From Calidithermus roseus (GTDB taxonomy: Bacteria; Deinococcota; Deinococci; Deinococcales; Thermaceae), in contig NZ_QWLA01000013.1 in assembly GCF_003574095.1 (NCBI RefSeq), positions 1 to 56,290 on the forward strand: a stretch of 56,290 nt of DNA, read 5' to 3'. Under the pieces are notes generated by a model that had not been told where the DNA came from, did no database searches, and worked only from the letters and a program-made list of their open reading frames with translations. Made by a program: the position numbers and the translations under genes. Every line of letters starts with the position of its first letter. Positions within the stretch are counted from its first letter, which is position 1. Below, one piece after another: positions 35,673 through 43,954 of this stretch.

Positions 35673-36152
35673 CTAGATATTGCGGGCCCGGCCCCAGATA
35701 AGGCCGACCACGCCCTGGGCCAGAAGGTCGCCATTCTGCGCGACGCGCAGCCGGATTTGTGGCAGCGGCGTACTGGCCAGTCCCTGGTAGCACTGCCCGG
35801 CCTTGGCCGGGTCAAACATGGAGTAGTGGCACGGACAAACGAAGCGCCCGCCCTTGAACTGCACCCCGCAGCCCATGTGAGTACAGGCGGCGGAAAAGGC
35901 CACGATATCCCGACCCCGGCCCACCCCGCCGATGGCGCGTTGTCCCAGCTTGACCAACACCCCCTGAGCCGAGCCATCGGGGTAGTTGAAGTAGACCGCC
36001 TGCCCATCCCGCAGGTTGTTGATGTTGCCAACCTTCAGTGCCGGATAGGCCAGGCTGGGGGCATAGCCGTACTGGGCCTTTCCCCCGCTGGCAACCGCAA
36101 CCACACCGGCAAGCACCTTAAAAACACTTCTACGGCTTAGCGTTGCCGCCAT
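35673..36152 (-). CDS. aioB: Arsenite oxidase Rieske subunit
   Basis: 159 residues. Tat signal SRRSVFKVLAG with an Ala/Val-rich core, then a Rieske domain: CTHMGC (Cys90, His92, Cys95) and CPCHYSMFD (Cys106, Cys108, His109). Cys90/His92 and Cys106/His109 bind [2Fe-2S]; Cys95-Cys108 can form the stabilising disulfide. It passes electrons from AioA to a cytochrome or copper protein outside the membrane. Strong AAGGAGG site; a consensus promoter lies at 36187-36216. First gene of aioBA, divergent from arsR. Confidence 0.95.
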   Translation of the reverse strand: MAATLSRRSVFKVLAGVVAVASGGKAQYGYAPSLAYPALKVGNINNLRDGQAVYFNYPDGSAQGVLVKLGQRAIGGVGRGRDIVAFSAACTHMGCGVQFKGGRFVCPCHYSMFDPAKAGQCYQGLASTPLPQIRLRVAQNGDLLAQGVVGLIWGRARNI

Positions 36153-36186
36153 GCATTCCTCCTTCTGTTATGGGCAAGACGTTTTA

Positions 36187-36216
36187 TATATATCAAACTG
36201 AATCAGCAAATGTCAA
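36187..36216 (-). promoter_or_regulatory. Promoter of aioBA
   Basis: Minus strand: perfect -35 TTGACA (36216-36211), 18-bp spacer, -10 TATATA (36192-36187), followed by a leader with AAGGAGG before aioB. Confidence 0.75.
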
Positions 36217-36294
36217 TGTTAGAACCGTTATGCACGGCTTTGCCACACGAAAAAACATGAACTGACTGACTGCGCGGCTCGAGCCAAACTCTGT

Positions 36295-36300
36295 TACACT
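36295..36300 (+). promoter_or_regulatory. -10 box of arsR
   Basis: TACACT ends 8 nt before ATG 36309; leaderless layout. Confidence 0.45.
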
Positions 36301-36308
36301 GAGCCTGC

Positions 36309-36650
36309 ATGAACGAAAAGCTCGCCGTGGCCCGTCTCAAAGCCCTGGCCGACCCCGCGCGGCTCAAGCTGGTGCGCATCCTGGCGGACTTACCCGATGA
36401 ACATACCCTCCGTGATGAGCGCTGTGGCACGGCCTATGGGGTTTGCTTTTGTCACCTTGAAGATCGCCTGGGGCTCTCGGCGCCAACCGTCAGCCATCAC
36501 CTCAAGGTCCTGCGTGAGGCGGGCCTGATCGAAGCCATACGGGCGGGACGCTGGACCTATTACCGGCTCAATCCAGCCGGCCTCAATGGCCTCTTGCAGG
36601 AACTGGCCGAACTTCAGCCCAAGCCGATCCGGCTCGAGCTTGCACAATAA
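36309..36650 (+). CDS. arsR: ArsR-family metalloregulator
   Basis: 113 residues, a winged-helix repressor (LADPARLKLVRIL... LGLSAPTVSHHLKVLREAGL ...GRWTYYRLN). The usual ELCVCDL sensor motif reads VCFCHLEDRL: Cys46 and Cys48, with His49 next and a further Cys39, a set that could bind arsenite or antimonite. It is divergent from aioBA and 87 bp before pstS on the same strand, so it probably controls aioBA and perhaps the transporter. No arsB or arsC gene is near. Confidence 0.93.
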   Translation: MNEKLAVARLKALADPARLKLVRILADLPDEHTLRDERCGTAYGVCFCHLEDRLGLSAPTVSHHLKVLREAGLIEAIRAGRWTYYRLNPAGLNGLLQELAELQPKPIRLELAQ

Positions 36651-36671
36651 GCCCGGCAACGCCTTTGGCTG

Positions 36672-36701
36672 CTATGACTCGCTTATGACAATCCCCTGAC
36701 A
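36672..36701 (+). promoter_or_regulatory. Pho-type direct repeat upstream of pstS
   Basis: TGAC occurs three times exactly 11 bp apart (36675, 36686, 36697), in the contexts CTATGACT, TTATGACA and CCTGACA. Same sequence and spacing as the phoB-proximal repeat at 12126-12143. A possible -10, TAGAGG, follows at 36716. Confidence 0.65.
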
Positions 36702-36737
36702 CACGCCAAGCAGGCTAGAGGCCGTGGAGGATCTGGT

Positions 36738-37820
36738 ATGAAAAAGCTCTTAGCCACTGCTGTCGCTACTGCTGCCCTTTCGGGGTTGGCCTCGGCTCAA
36801 ACCGTCAACCTGACCGGGGCCGGAGCGACCTTCCCCTTCCCCATCCTGGCCAAGTACTTCGACGAGTACGCCAAGCTGACCGACGGCAAGGTGCGGGTAA
36901 ACTACCAGTCCATCGGCTCCGGGGGCGGCCAGCGCCAGTTCATCGAGCAGACCGTGCACTTCGGGGCTTCCGACAACCCCTTCAACGACCAGCAGATGGC
37001 GGATATTCGCAAGAACACGGGCTCTGCCGCCCTCAACATTCCCTTCGTTTTAGGCGCGGTGGTGCCCACGTACAACCTTCCCGGCCTGACCAAGCCCCTG
37101 AACTTCAGCGGTGAAGTGTTGGCTGACATCTTCTTGGGCAACATCAAGACCTGGAACGACCCGGCCATTGCCAAGCTCAACCCAGATGTCAAGCTGCCCC
37201 CCCTCCCCATCACCGTGACTCACCGCTCCGACGGCTCCGGCACCACCTTCGTCTGGACCGACTACCTGAGCAAGGTTTCGCCGGAGTGGGCCCAGAAGGT
37301 GGGCCGGGGGAACAGCGTGGACTGGAAGGCCCCCAACAAGGTGGGAGCGCGGGGTAACGAGGGGGTGGCTGGTGTGGTGCGCCAGACCCCTGGGGCCATC
37401 GGTTACAACGAGGTGACCTACGCTGTCCAGAACAAGATCGCCTACGGTGCGGTGCAGAACAAGGCGGGCCGCTTCGTGCTGGCCGATCTGCCCTCCATCG
37501 CTGCCGCGGCCAACGTGCCCCTGCCCGGTGATGCCCGTATCTCCCTGACTAACACCGCCGCGCCCGATGGCTACCCCGTTGCCAGCTTCTCCTATCTACT
37601 GGTCTACGAAAAGCTCGACGCTAACAAAGCCTTCAAATCCGAAGCCGAAGCCAGGGCCTTCGTGGAACTGCTGAAGTGGATGGTGACCGATGGGCAGAAG
37701 TTTAACGAGCCCCTCACCTACGGACGCTTGCCCAGCGTGGCCCAGCAGCGGGCTCTGGCCCTCATCGCCCGCATCACCTACCAGGGCAAGCCCTTGGGCA
37801 AGGACATCGTAGGCCGCTAG
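36738..37820 (+). CDS. pstS: Phosphate-binding protein PstS
   Basis: 360 residues. Signal peptide ending LASAQ, then mature TVNLTGAGATFPFPI, the phosphate-loop region IGSGGGQRQFIEQTVHFGASDNPF and HRSDGSGTTFVWTDYL. It captures phosphate outside the membrane for PstCA. GAGG lies 7-10 nt before the ATG. A Pho-type repeat precedes it and a terminator hairpin follows, as expected for a gene made in excess over the rest of the operon. Location beside aioBA suggests a role in arsenate-phosphate discrimination, which is inference. Confidence 0.96.
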   Translation: MKKLLATAVATAALSGLASAQTVNLTGAGATFPFPILAKYFDEYAKLTDGKVRVNYQSIGSGGGQRQFIEQTVHFGASDNPFNDQQMADIRKNTGSAALNIPFVLGAVVPTYNLPGLTKPLNFSGEVLADIFLGNIKTWNDPAIAKLNPDVKLPPLPITVTHRSDGSGTTFVWTDYLSKVSPEWAQKVGRGNSVDWKAPNKVGARGNEGVAGVVRQTPGAIGYNEVTYAVQNKIAYGAVQNKAGRFVLADLPSIAAAANVPLPGDARISLTNTAAPDGYPVASFSYLLVYEKLDANKAFKSEAEARAFVELLKWMVTDGQKFNEPLTYGRLPSVAQQRALALIARITYQGKPLGKDIVGR

Positions 37821-37830
37821 GTTCACTGCT

Positions 37831-37851
37831 GGGGGAGGGACCACCTCCCCC
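37831..37851 (+). terminator. Hairpin between pstS and pstC
   Basis: Stem GGGGGAGG / CCTCCCCC with a GACCA loop, followed by TGTAAGCTTTTACT. A partial terminator would lower pstCAB relative to pstS. Confidence 0.65.
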
Positions 37852-37853
37852 TG

Positions 37854-37859
37854 TAAGCT
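37854..37859 (+). promoter_or_regulatory. Possible -10 box of pstC
   Basis: TAAGCT ends 6 nt before ATG 37866; no ribosome binding site is present, so pstC may have its own leaderless start. Confidence 0.35.
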
Positions 37860-37865
37860 TTTACT

Positions 37866-38864
37866 ATGCAGGCTCCGCTCGCCCGACTCAAAAGACCCTC
37901 AGCCCTCTACCGGATGCTGGGGGACCGTGTTTTTGTTGTTGTAGTGACGTTGCTGGCCTTGGGGATAGTGGCGCTGTCCCTGGGACTGGGCTACTACCTC
38001 TATTTGGGGGGAGCCCAGGCCATCGAGCGCTTTGGCTTTTGGGGCTTTCTCACCGGAACCACCTGGGATCCCGCGCTCAAGGAGGAGTTTGGGGCCTGGC
38101 CATATCTTGTTGGCACCTTGCTCACTAGTTTCTGCGCCCTTTTCCTCTCCCTCTTCCCCGCGATCGCCGCTGCAATCTATGCGGCGGAATACGCTCCGAA
38201 GTGGCTCGTGGGCATCATTAATTACCTGGTAGATCTTATGGCTGCCGTGCCCAGCGTGGTCTATGGCATCTGGGGGATCTTCGTCCTTGCCCCGTTCCTC
38301 CGAGAGAACTTGTTTCTTCCTGCGTATCTATGGACGGCGGAGCATGCCCCTGGCATTCTGCCGTATCTGGGGAACCCCTCCGGTTATGGCTTCTTCACCG
38401 CAGTGGTGATTCTCGCCAGCATGATCATTCCCTACACCACGGCCCTAGCTCGAGACGCCATCAGCCTGGTGCCCCAAGCTCAGCGTGAGGCTGCCTATGC
38501 CCTAGGGGCGACACGCTGGGAGGTGATGCGCCTGGCCATGCTGCCTTATGCTCGAGGAGGGATTTTAGCAGGCGTCATCCTGGCACTCGGACGGGCTCTG
38601 GGAGAGACCATGGCCGTGGCTATGGTGATTGGCAACACCAACATCATGCTCAAGCTTTTGGGCATCCCGCTGCTCTATCCGCTCTTCGGGCCTGCTACTA
38701 CCATGCCCTCGGTGATTGCCCTGGAATTCAAGGAAGCAGTCACCGACATTCACCTTTCCAGCCTTATCGCACTGGGTTTCTACCTCTTTCTGGTGGCCTT
38801 CGTGGTTAACTTGCTGGCCAGCTACTTGATCAACGTCTTCAAGGTAGGGGGGCAACGGGCATGA
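37866..38864 (+). CDS. pstC: Phosphate ABC transporter permease PstC
   Basis: 332 residues. Six main membrane segments and the ABC-permease EAA-like loop REAAYALGATRWEVMRLAMLPYARGGILAG near residue 200. It forms the channel with PstA. ATG 37866 lacks a ribosome binding site and follows a terminator hairpin plus TAAGCT box. It overlaps pstA by 4 bp (ATGA), so the two are translationally coupled. Codon use looks slightly less G+C-rich than neighbours. Confidence 0.95.
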   Translation: MQAPLARLKRPSALYRMLGDRVFVVVVTLLALGIVALSLGLGYYLYLGGAQAIERFGFWGFLTGTTWDPALKEEFGAWPYLVGTLLTSFCALFLSLFPAIAAAIYAAEYAPKWLVGIINYLVDLMAAVPSVVYGIWGIFVLAPFLRENLFLPAYLWTAEHAPGILPYLGNPSGYGFFTAVVILASMIIPYTTALARDAISLVPQAQREAAYALGATRWEVMRLAMLPYARGGILAGVILALGRALGETMAVAMVIGNTNIMLKLLGIPLLYPLFGPATTMPSVIALEFKEAVTDIHLSSLIALGFYLFLVAFVVNLLASYLINVFKVGGQRA

Positions 38865-39694
38865 GAAGCTTGCAGGCTCGCTATAACCGCGACCGGGTCA
38901 TGGTGGCTTTGTTGCTGCTGGGCACAGCTCTGGCCGCTTTACCGCTGCTTTTGCTGCTCGGCTATGCCCTGATCGAGGGTTTCACTTCGCTCAACTGGGA
39001 CTTCTTCACCAAAACTCAGAAGCCTCCAGGCGAGCTTGGCGGTGGCATGGCCCAGGCCATCGTGGGAACGATCATCCTCAACGGGGTGGGCCTGCTACTG
39101 GCCATCCCCTTTGGCTTGGCGGCGGGGATTCTGCTCTCCGAGTACCCAGAGCACCCGCTCAACCCCCCCTTGCGGGTGCTCTCCGACACCCTCAACGGAA
39201 TGCCCGCGATTCTCAAGGGTCTTCTCGCCTACGTGCTCATCGTCAAGCCGATGGGGGGGTTCTCGGGATTATCGGGTGCGGTGGCCCTGGCCTTTATCAT
39301 GCTGCCGATTCTGGCCAAGTCTACGGAGAGCGTGTTACGGCTGGTGCCCTGGACCATTCGTGAAGCTGGGCTTGGGTTGGGCCTGCCCCGCTGGCGGGTG
39401 ATTCTTTCGCTGGTATTTCCGGCAGCCCGCGCAGGGGTGGTGACGGGCATGCTCCTGGCCCTTTCCCGTGCTGCAGGAGAGGCCGCACCACTTCTTTTCA
39501 CGGCCTTCGGTAACGTCTATATGCAATTGAATTTGCTCCAGCCCATGGATTCCCTGCCGGTGCGGCTATATACCTATGCAGTAAGCCCCTACGATGATTG
39601 GCACCGCCAGGCCTGGGCTGCGGGCTTGGTGCTTTTGGCGCTGATCGTTCTGACGAGCCTGCTGGCTCGCTGGGCCACTCGCGGGCGTCAATAG
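38861..39694 (+). CDS. pstA: Phosphate ABC transporter permease PstA
   Basis: 277 residues, six membrane segments, with the permease loop IREAGLGLGLPRWRVILSLVFPAARAGVV. Partner of PstC. The start ATG overlaps the pstC stop (ATGA). The C-terminus ends in a short Arg-rich tail, and pstB begins 9 bp later. Confidence 0.95.
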   Translation: MRSLQARYNRDRVMVALLLLGTALAALPLLLLLGYALIEGFTSLNWDFFTKTQKPPGELGGGMAQAIVGTIILNGVGLLLAIPFGLAAGILLSEYPEHPLNPPLRVLSDTLNGMPAILKGLLAYVLIVKPMGGFSGLSGAVALAFIMLPILAKSTESVLRLVPWTIREAGLGLGLPRWRVILSLVFPAARAGVVTGMLLALSRAAGEAAPLLFTAFGNVYMQLNLLQPMDSLPVRLYTYAVSPYDDWHRQAWAAGLVLLALIVLTSLLARWATRGRQ

Positions 39695-39703
39695 GAGAAA
39701 CGG

Positions 39704-40510
39704 ATGATTCGCCCTGAAGTAAAAACCACCTCCGGTAACGTACACGAAGAACTGCCTCTGCGCATGGAAACTCGAGGCCTGTCCGTGTTTTACGGAAAAA
39801 AGGCAGGGGTCAGAGAGGTGAGCCTGCCCATTTACAACAATCGAGTGACGGCGCTCATCGGTCCGTCGGGTTGTGGAAAGACCACCTTTTTGCGGGCCCT
39901 GAACCGGATGCATGACCTCACTCCCATTGCCAGGGTGACCGGTGAGGCCTTGCTGGACGGCCAGAACATCTATGAGCGCGGGGTGGACCCCGTAGAGATA
40001 CGCCGCCGGGTTGGCATGGTTTTCCAGAAGCCCAACCCCTTTCCGACCCTTTCCGTTTATGACAACGTGGTCTCCGGGCTGAAGCTGGTGGGCATTCGTC
40101 ACAAAGGCTTGCTGGACGAAGCGGTGGAACGCTCCTTGACGCAGGCCGCCTTGTGGGATGAGGTAAAAGACCGTCTTCGGGCTCCGAGTATGAGCCTTTC
40201 GGGTGGTCAGCAACAGCGCCTGTGCATCGCCAGGGCTCTGGCCGTGCAGCCGGAGGTGCTGTTGATGGACGAGCCCACCAGCGCCCTTGACCCCATCTCT
40301 ACCCAATCCATCGAAGACTTGATGAGCGAGCTGAAGAAGCACGTGACCATCGTAATTGTCACCCACAACATGCAGCAGGCGGCGCGGGTTTCCGATTTCA
40401 CCGGCTACTTCCTGACGGGCGAGCTGGTGGAGTTCGGCCCGACCAACCAGATCTTCACCAACCCCAAAGACCCCCGCACCGAGGCGTATATCACGGGGCG
40501 GTTCGGGTAG
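39704..40510 (+). CDS. pstB: Phosphate ABC transporter ATP-binding protein PstB
   Basis: 268 residues. Walker [10 protein letters not shown], PstB-typical FQKPNPFP in the Q-loop, signature [16 protein letters not shown], Walker [13 protein letters not shown], and switch His in [14 protein letters not shown]. It powers phosphate import through PstCA. AGGAGA precedes the ATG. It ends the pstSCAB operon; phoU, often next, is instead about 30 kb away. Confidence 0.97.
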   Translation: MIRPEVKTTSGNVHEELPLRMETRGLSVFYGKKAGVREVSLPIYNNRVTALIGPSGCGKTTFLRALNRMHDLTPIARVTGEALLDGQNIYERGVDPVEIRRRVGMVFQKPNPFPTLSVYDNVVSGLKLVGIRHKGLLDEAVERSLTQAALWDEVKDRLRAPSMSLSGGQQQRLCIARALAVQPEVLLMDEPTSALDPISTQSIEDLMSELKKHVTIVIVTHNMQQAARVSDFTGYFLTGELVEFGPTNQIFTNPKDPRTEAYITGRFG

Positions 40511-40535
40511 TGGGTCAGCACCACAAGCTTTCCCT

Positions 40536-40584
40536 CAGCCCTCGACTCTCGACCCTCGATGCCTTCTGGTTATCGACGTCTTAG
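40536..40584. repeat. Heptad array 6 (7 units)
   Basis: CAGCCCT, CGACTCT, CGACCCT, CGATGCC, TTCTGGT, TATCGAC, GTCTTAG in phase. Its last unit touches the -10 box of the next gene. Confidence 0.75.
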
Positions 40585-40590
40585 TAAGAT
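40585..40590 (+). promoter_or_regulatory. -10 box of the DJ-1-like gene
   Basis: TAAGAT ends 6 nt before GTG 40597; leaderless layout. Confidence 0.45.
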
Positions 40591-40596
40591 GACCCC

Positions 40597-41118
40597 GTGC
40601 AACTCGGTGTGTTGTTGAGCCCTGGTTTTCTCGAGGCCGAAGCCGCTTTAGCCCTGGAGGTTGCCCGCTTGTTGAAGTGGGAAGCTTTTACCCTCGCGCG
40701 GGGGAGGACGGCGCTCGAGGGGGCCGGAGGCTCGGTCTGGACGCCGCGCTACGTGTTGGGGGCCCGCACCGCGCTGGACGTGCTGGTCGTTCCCGGAGGC
40801 CCGCAGATGAGCAAATTGGGCCGCGACCCGGATCACCAGGACTGGTTCGCGCAGATCTGGGAGGGCTTGCGGGCGGTGTTCGCCGGCGCCAACGCTGCAC
40901 TGATGCTGCTCGAGCTAGGCCGCTTGCAGCACTCCCAACCCCTGGCCGCCCACCCCGTCGCCCTCGAGGCCCTGCGCGAGCAGGGTTTCCGGCCCGAGGC
41001 CAAGCCGGTGCTGTGGCAGGGCAAGGTCTGCACCACGCGGGGCTACTTGGAATTGCCCAGAGCCATGCTCGAGTGGGCAGGTTTCTCCGGCGAGGCCAGG
41101 GCGCATATTGGGCTGTGA
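40597..41118 (+). CDS. DJ-1/PfpI-like (class I glutamine amidotransferase-like) protein
   Basis: 173 residues. The Rossmann-like fold pattern is visible: MQLGVLLSPGFLEAEAALALEV, then LDVLVVPGGPQMSKLGRD. At the nucleophile elbow, where active relatives have Cys before a Gly/Pro turn, the sequence is FAGANAALMLLELGRL with no Cys. The only later Cys (in GKVCTTRGY) is not at that place. It is thus probably a non-catalytic or diverged member. GTG start with TAAGAT 6 nt upstream. Confidence 0.7.
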   Translation: MQLGVLLSPGFLEAEAALALEVARLLKWEAFTLARGRTALEGAGGSVWTPRYVLGARTALDVLVVPGGPQMSKLGRDPDHQDWFAQIWEGLRAVFAGANAALMLLELGRLQHSQPLAAHPVALEALREQGFRPEAKPVLWQGKVCTTRGYLELPRAMLEWAGFSGEARAHIGL

Positions 41119-41149
41119 GGTGAAAAGGAGCCCCTACGGAAGTCGCCGG

Positions 41150-41191
41150 TAGCTAGCCGATAGCCACTTGCGTTCAGCGTCTTGCGTACGC
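41150..41191. repeat. Heptad array 7 (6 units)
   Basis: TAGCTAG, CCGATAG, CCACTTG, CGTTCAG, CGTCTTG, CGTACGC in phase, between two convergent genes. Confidence 0.7.
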
Positions 41192-41197
41192 CCCCCT

Positions 41198-41485
41198 TCA
41201 GAGCAGAGCCAGGAACTCATCCCACGGCGTAGCCGGCAGGGTCTCGGTGGTGGAGTGACCGTAGGCGTGGATGATCATGGCCGCCTTGGAGACCTGCTTG
41301 GGATCGTCGGATTCCACCAGGTCCACCACGTCGAAGCGGCCCATGGTGGCGTAGCTGGCCTTCCAGCGCACGCCGGGGCACTCCGACTTGATCCGGGCCG
41401 AGACTTCCTCGGCCAGCTTCTTGAAGTCCTTGGGATCGCGGAAGGCTTCGGGAGAGAAGCGGCTGAGAATCACGTAGGTCGCCAT
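41198..41485 (-). CDS. GYD domain protein
   Basis: 95 residues. TYVILSRFSPEAF at the N-terminus, then KASYATMGRFDVVDLVESDDPKQVSKAAMIIHAYGHSTTETLPA, which is the ferredoxin-like alpha/beta GYD fold (the G-x-YD-type strand appears as GRFDVVDL). Function unknown; members are small dimeric barrels. AAGGAGG 5 nt before the ATG. It follows glcF on the same strand with an 85-bp gap, and could be transcribed with glcDEF. Confidence 0.88.
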   Translation of the reverse strand: MATYVILSRFSPEAFRDPKDFKKLAEEVSARIKSECPGVRWKASYATMGRFDVVDLVESDDPKQVSKAAMIIHAYGHSTTETLPATPWDEFLALL

Positions 41486-41570
41486 GGCTACCTCCTTGGG
41501 GGAATAGCGTCCTCGAGGTGAATGCTCGAAATCGGTGTGTACCTAAGTTTATCAGACCCCAAAGCGTGGC

Positions 41571-42833
41571 CTACAGCTTGCCCTGATAAGCCAGGTCGAG
41601 GATTTCCAGGGTGTGGTACATCGGCACTTCCCGTCTCAGCTTGCGCAGGTGGCTCTGGATCTGGGTGAAGCAGCCGATGTTGCCCGTGGCGATGGCCTGG
41701 GCTCCGGTGGCGAGGATGTTGCGGGCCTTGCGCTCGCCCAAGGTGGCCGCGATGGCAGGCTGCTCGAGGTTGTAGGTTCCGGCGCTGCCACAGCACAGCT
41801 CGCCCTCGGGGATCTCGACGAGCTCGAGGCCGCCGATCGAGCGCAGCAGCTTGCGCGGCTCGGAGCGCACCCCCTGGGCGTGGGCCAGGTGGCAGGCGTC
41901 GTGGTAGGCCACCTTGAGCGGCTGCTTGAGGGCGGGGGGCTCGACCAGCCCCAGGTTGACCAGAAAGGCCGAGACGTCTTGCACGCGCTTGCTAAAGGCC
42001 TCGGCGGCTTCGTGCTCGGGCTCGCCCACGAAGAGCAGTCCGTACTCCCTGAGCCCCGAACCGCACCCGGCGGCGTTGGAGAGGATGGCGTCGACGTCGT
42101 TGGGGAAGGCCTTCAGGTTCTGTCGGGCCAGGGCCAGGGCTCTGCCGCGCTCGCCGGTGTGCATGGCGGCGGCTCCGCAGCAAGCCTGACCACTGGGAAT
42201 CACCACCTCCACGCCGTTTTCGGCCAGCACCCGCAGGGTGGCCCAGTTGAAGTTGGGTTTGAGCACCTGCTGGGCGCAGCCGGCCAGCAGCGCCACGCGG
42301 GCGCGGCGGGGGCCTTTGGCCGGGAAGAACTCGGGCAGGGGAGGCGCGGGCTCGAGGCGCTCGGGGAGGAGCTCGAGGGGGGCTTGCAGAGCCTGGGGCA
42401 GCAGGGGCTTGAAAACCTTGCCGATCCTGCCGAGCTGCGCCCCGGCGCGGAAGCGCTTGGGGTAGGGCAGAAGCTCCATGATGCCCAGGCGGAAGGCCCG
42501 CGCGAAGGGCGAGCGGTGGCGGCGCGGTTCGGCCCAGCCCCGGAAGGTGCTGATGAGCTCGCCGTAGGGCACCCCGGAGGGGCAGGCCGTGACGCAGCCC
42601 AGGCAACCCAGGCATTTGTCGATGTAGGGGGCGGCTTCCTCGAGCTGTAGGTTACCCTCGAGCACCTCCTTCATCAGGAAGATGCGCCCGCGGGGGCTGT
42701 CCATCTCCTCGCCCAGCACAGCGTAGGTGGGGCAGGCGGGCAGGCAGAAGCCGCAGTGGACGCAGGCCTCGACGGCGTGGGCCATCACCTCGCCCTGCGG
42801 GCCGATGGATTGGGTGTCGATCTTGTGCTGCAT
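41571..42833 (-). CDS. glcF: Glycolate oxidase iron-sulfur subunit
   Basis: 420 residues. Two [4Fe-4S] motifs, [14 protein letters not shown] and [14 protein letters not shown], then two cysteine-rich CCG-type domains with [10 protein letters not shown] and [14 protein letters not shown]. It accepts electrons from GlcDE and passes them to the quinone pool. The ATG is 5 bp from the glcE stop, so translation is coupled. Third gene of glcDEF. Confidence 0.95.
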   Translation of the reverse strand: MQHKIDTQSIGPQGEVMAHAVEACVHCGFCLPACPTYAVLGEEMDSPRGRIFLMKEVLEGNLQLEEAAPYIDKCLGCLGCVTACPSGVPYGELISTFRGWAEPRRHRSPFARAFRLGIMELLPYPKRFRAGAQLGRIGKVFKPLLPQALQAPLELLPERLEPAPPLPEFFPAKGPRRARVALLAGCAQQVLKPNFNWATLRVLAENGVEVVIPSGQACCGAAAMHTGERGRALALARQNLKAFPNDVDAILSNAAGCGSGLREYGLLFVGEPEHEAAEAFSKRVQDVSAFLVNLGLVEPPALKQPLKVAYHDACHLAHAQGVRSEPRKLLRSIGGLELVEIPEGELCCGSAGTYNLEQPAIAATLGERKARNILATGAQAIATGNIGCFTQIQSHLRKLRREVPMYHTLEILDLAYQGKL

Positions 42834-42838
42834 AGCTT

Positions 42839-43954
42839 TCAGGGGTTGGGGGAGAAGCGGTTGTGGGGGTCGAGGGCCGCGGTGACTCGGCGCGCGAAAC
42901 TGTGCTCCCAGTCTACCCCGATCAGGGGTGACTTCAGCGTTTCGCTCACCGCGGGCTCGGCGTCGCCCCGCAGCACCAGGCCACGGAGCCCCTGGCTCTT
43001 GAGCAGGTTGTCCAGCTTTTCGATGGAGTCGGGCCAGTTGAGGTACAGCAGGTTCCCCGCGCTAATGTAGCGGCGCATTCCCGCAGGAAGCTCGCGCTCG
43101 AGCCCGGCAATCCTGCTCGGTTGGATGGGCACCTTGACCAAGTAGCCGTGCCCCCACTCGAGCCGACCCACGAAGCGCCAGTAGTCCCTCTCTTTTTCGC
43201 CCTCCAGCAAGAGGGTGTGGGTGTCGGGGGGGTGGCCCAGGAAGGCCCGCAGGCGCTCGAGCCGGGAGGGCAGGGCTTCGGGCTGCCCGCCGAGGCGCAG
43301 CGTTAAGGTCGCGGGGTTGGTCTCGAGGTCGAGGGCGTAGAACTCCAGCGGCGAGGAAGCGAGCTTGTACATGGCCTCGAGGGCTTCCTCGAGGCGGTCG
43401 AAGGTCACCTTGAGCGTGGCGGTGGCCTTGGGGAAGGGGAAGACCTTGAAAGCCAGCTCAACCAACACCCCCAGCCGCCCCAGGCTGCCCACCATCAGCT
43501 TGGGCAGGTCGAAGCCCGCCGCGTTCTTGACCACCTTGCCGCCCCCGCGTACCACCTCGCCCTCCCCGTCCACGAAGCGCACGCCCAGGATGAAGTCGCG
43601 CACCCCGCCGTAGCGCTGGCGCATGGGGCCAGAGAGCCCAGCGGCCACGGTCCCGCCCAGGGTGGCCCCTAGCTCGGCCAAGGGCGGGTCGAAGGGCAAG
43701 TACTGGCCGTGCCGGGCCAGAAGCGCTTCGACCTCGGCCAGAGGGGTCCCGGCCAGGGCCACCAGCACGTACTCAGCGGGGTCGTACTCGAGCACCCCGC
43801 TCAACCCGGTCATGTCCAGCACGGCCTGGCCCTCCCTCGGCGTGGAAAGGGCGGCCTTGGTGCCCCCGCCCCTCGGCAGCGACTTGGGGTGGGCGCGGAC
43901 GGCCTCCTGAACCTCGGCGACTTCACTAGGGCGGATGAGGAGACCCTCATTCAC
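42839..43954 (-). CDS. glcE: Glycolate oxidase FAD-binding subunit
   Basis: 371 residues. FAD-linked oxidase N-terminal domain with [32 protein letters not shown] and [33 protein letters not shown] split over the cofactor site; shorter and lacking the GlcD C-terminal domain, as expected. GTG start overlaps the glcD stop (GTGAATGA, 8 bp). Works with GlcD and GlcF. Confidence 0.93.
   Translation of the reverse strand: MNEGLLIRPSEVAEVQEAVRAHPKSLPRGGGTKAALSTPREGQAVLDMTGLSGVLEYDPAEYVLVALAGTPLAEVEALLARHGQYLPFDPPLAELGATLGGTVAAGLSGPMRQRYGGVRDFILGVRFVDGEGEVVRGGGKVVKNAAGFDLPKLMVGSLGRLGVLVELAFKVFPFPKATATLKVTFDRLEEALEAMYKLASSPLEFYALDLETNPATLTLRLGGQPEALPSRLERLRAFLGHPPDTHTLLLEGEKERDYWRFVGRLEWGHGYLVKVPIQPSRIAGLERELPAGMRRYISAGNLLYLNWPDSIEKLDNLLKSQGLRGLVLRGDAEPAVSETLKSPLIGVDWEHSFARRVTAALDPHNRFSPNP

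Noticed and set aside
41528-41542. Third copy of the GTGTA-NN-TACAC palindrome near GTGTGTACCTAAG
   Set aside because: Only one arm is present; not a dyad.
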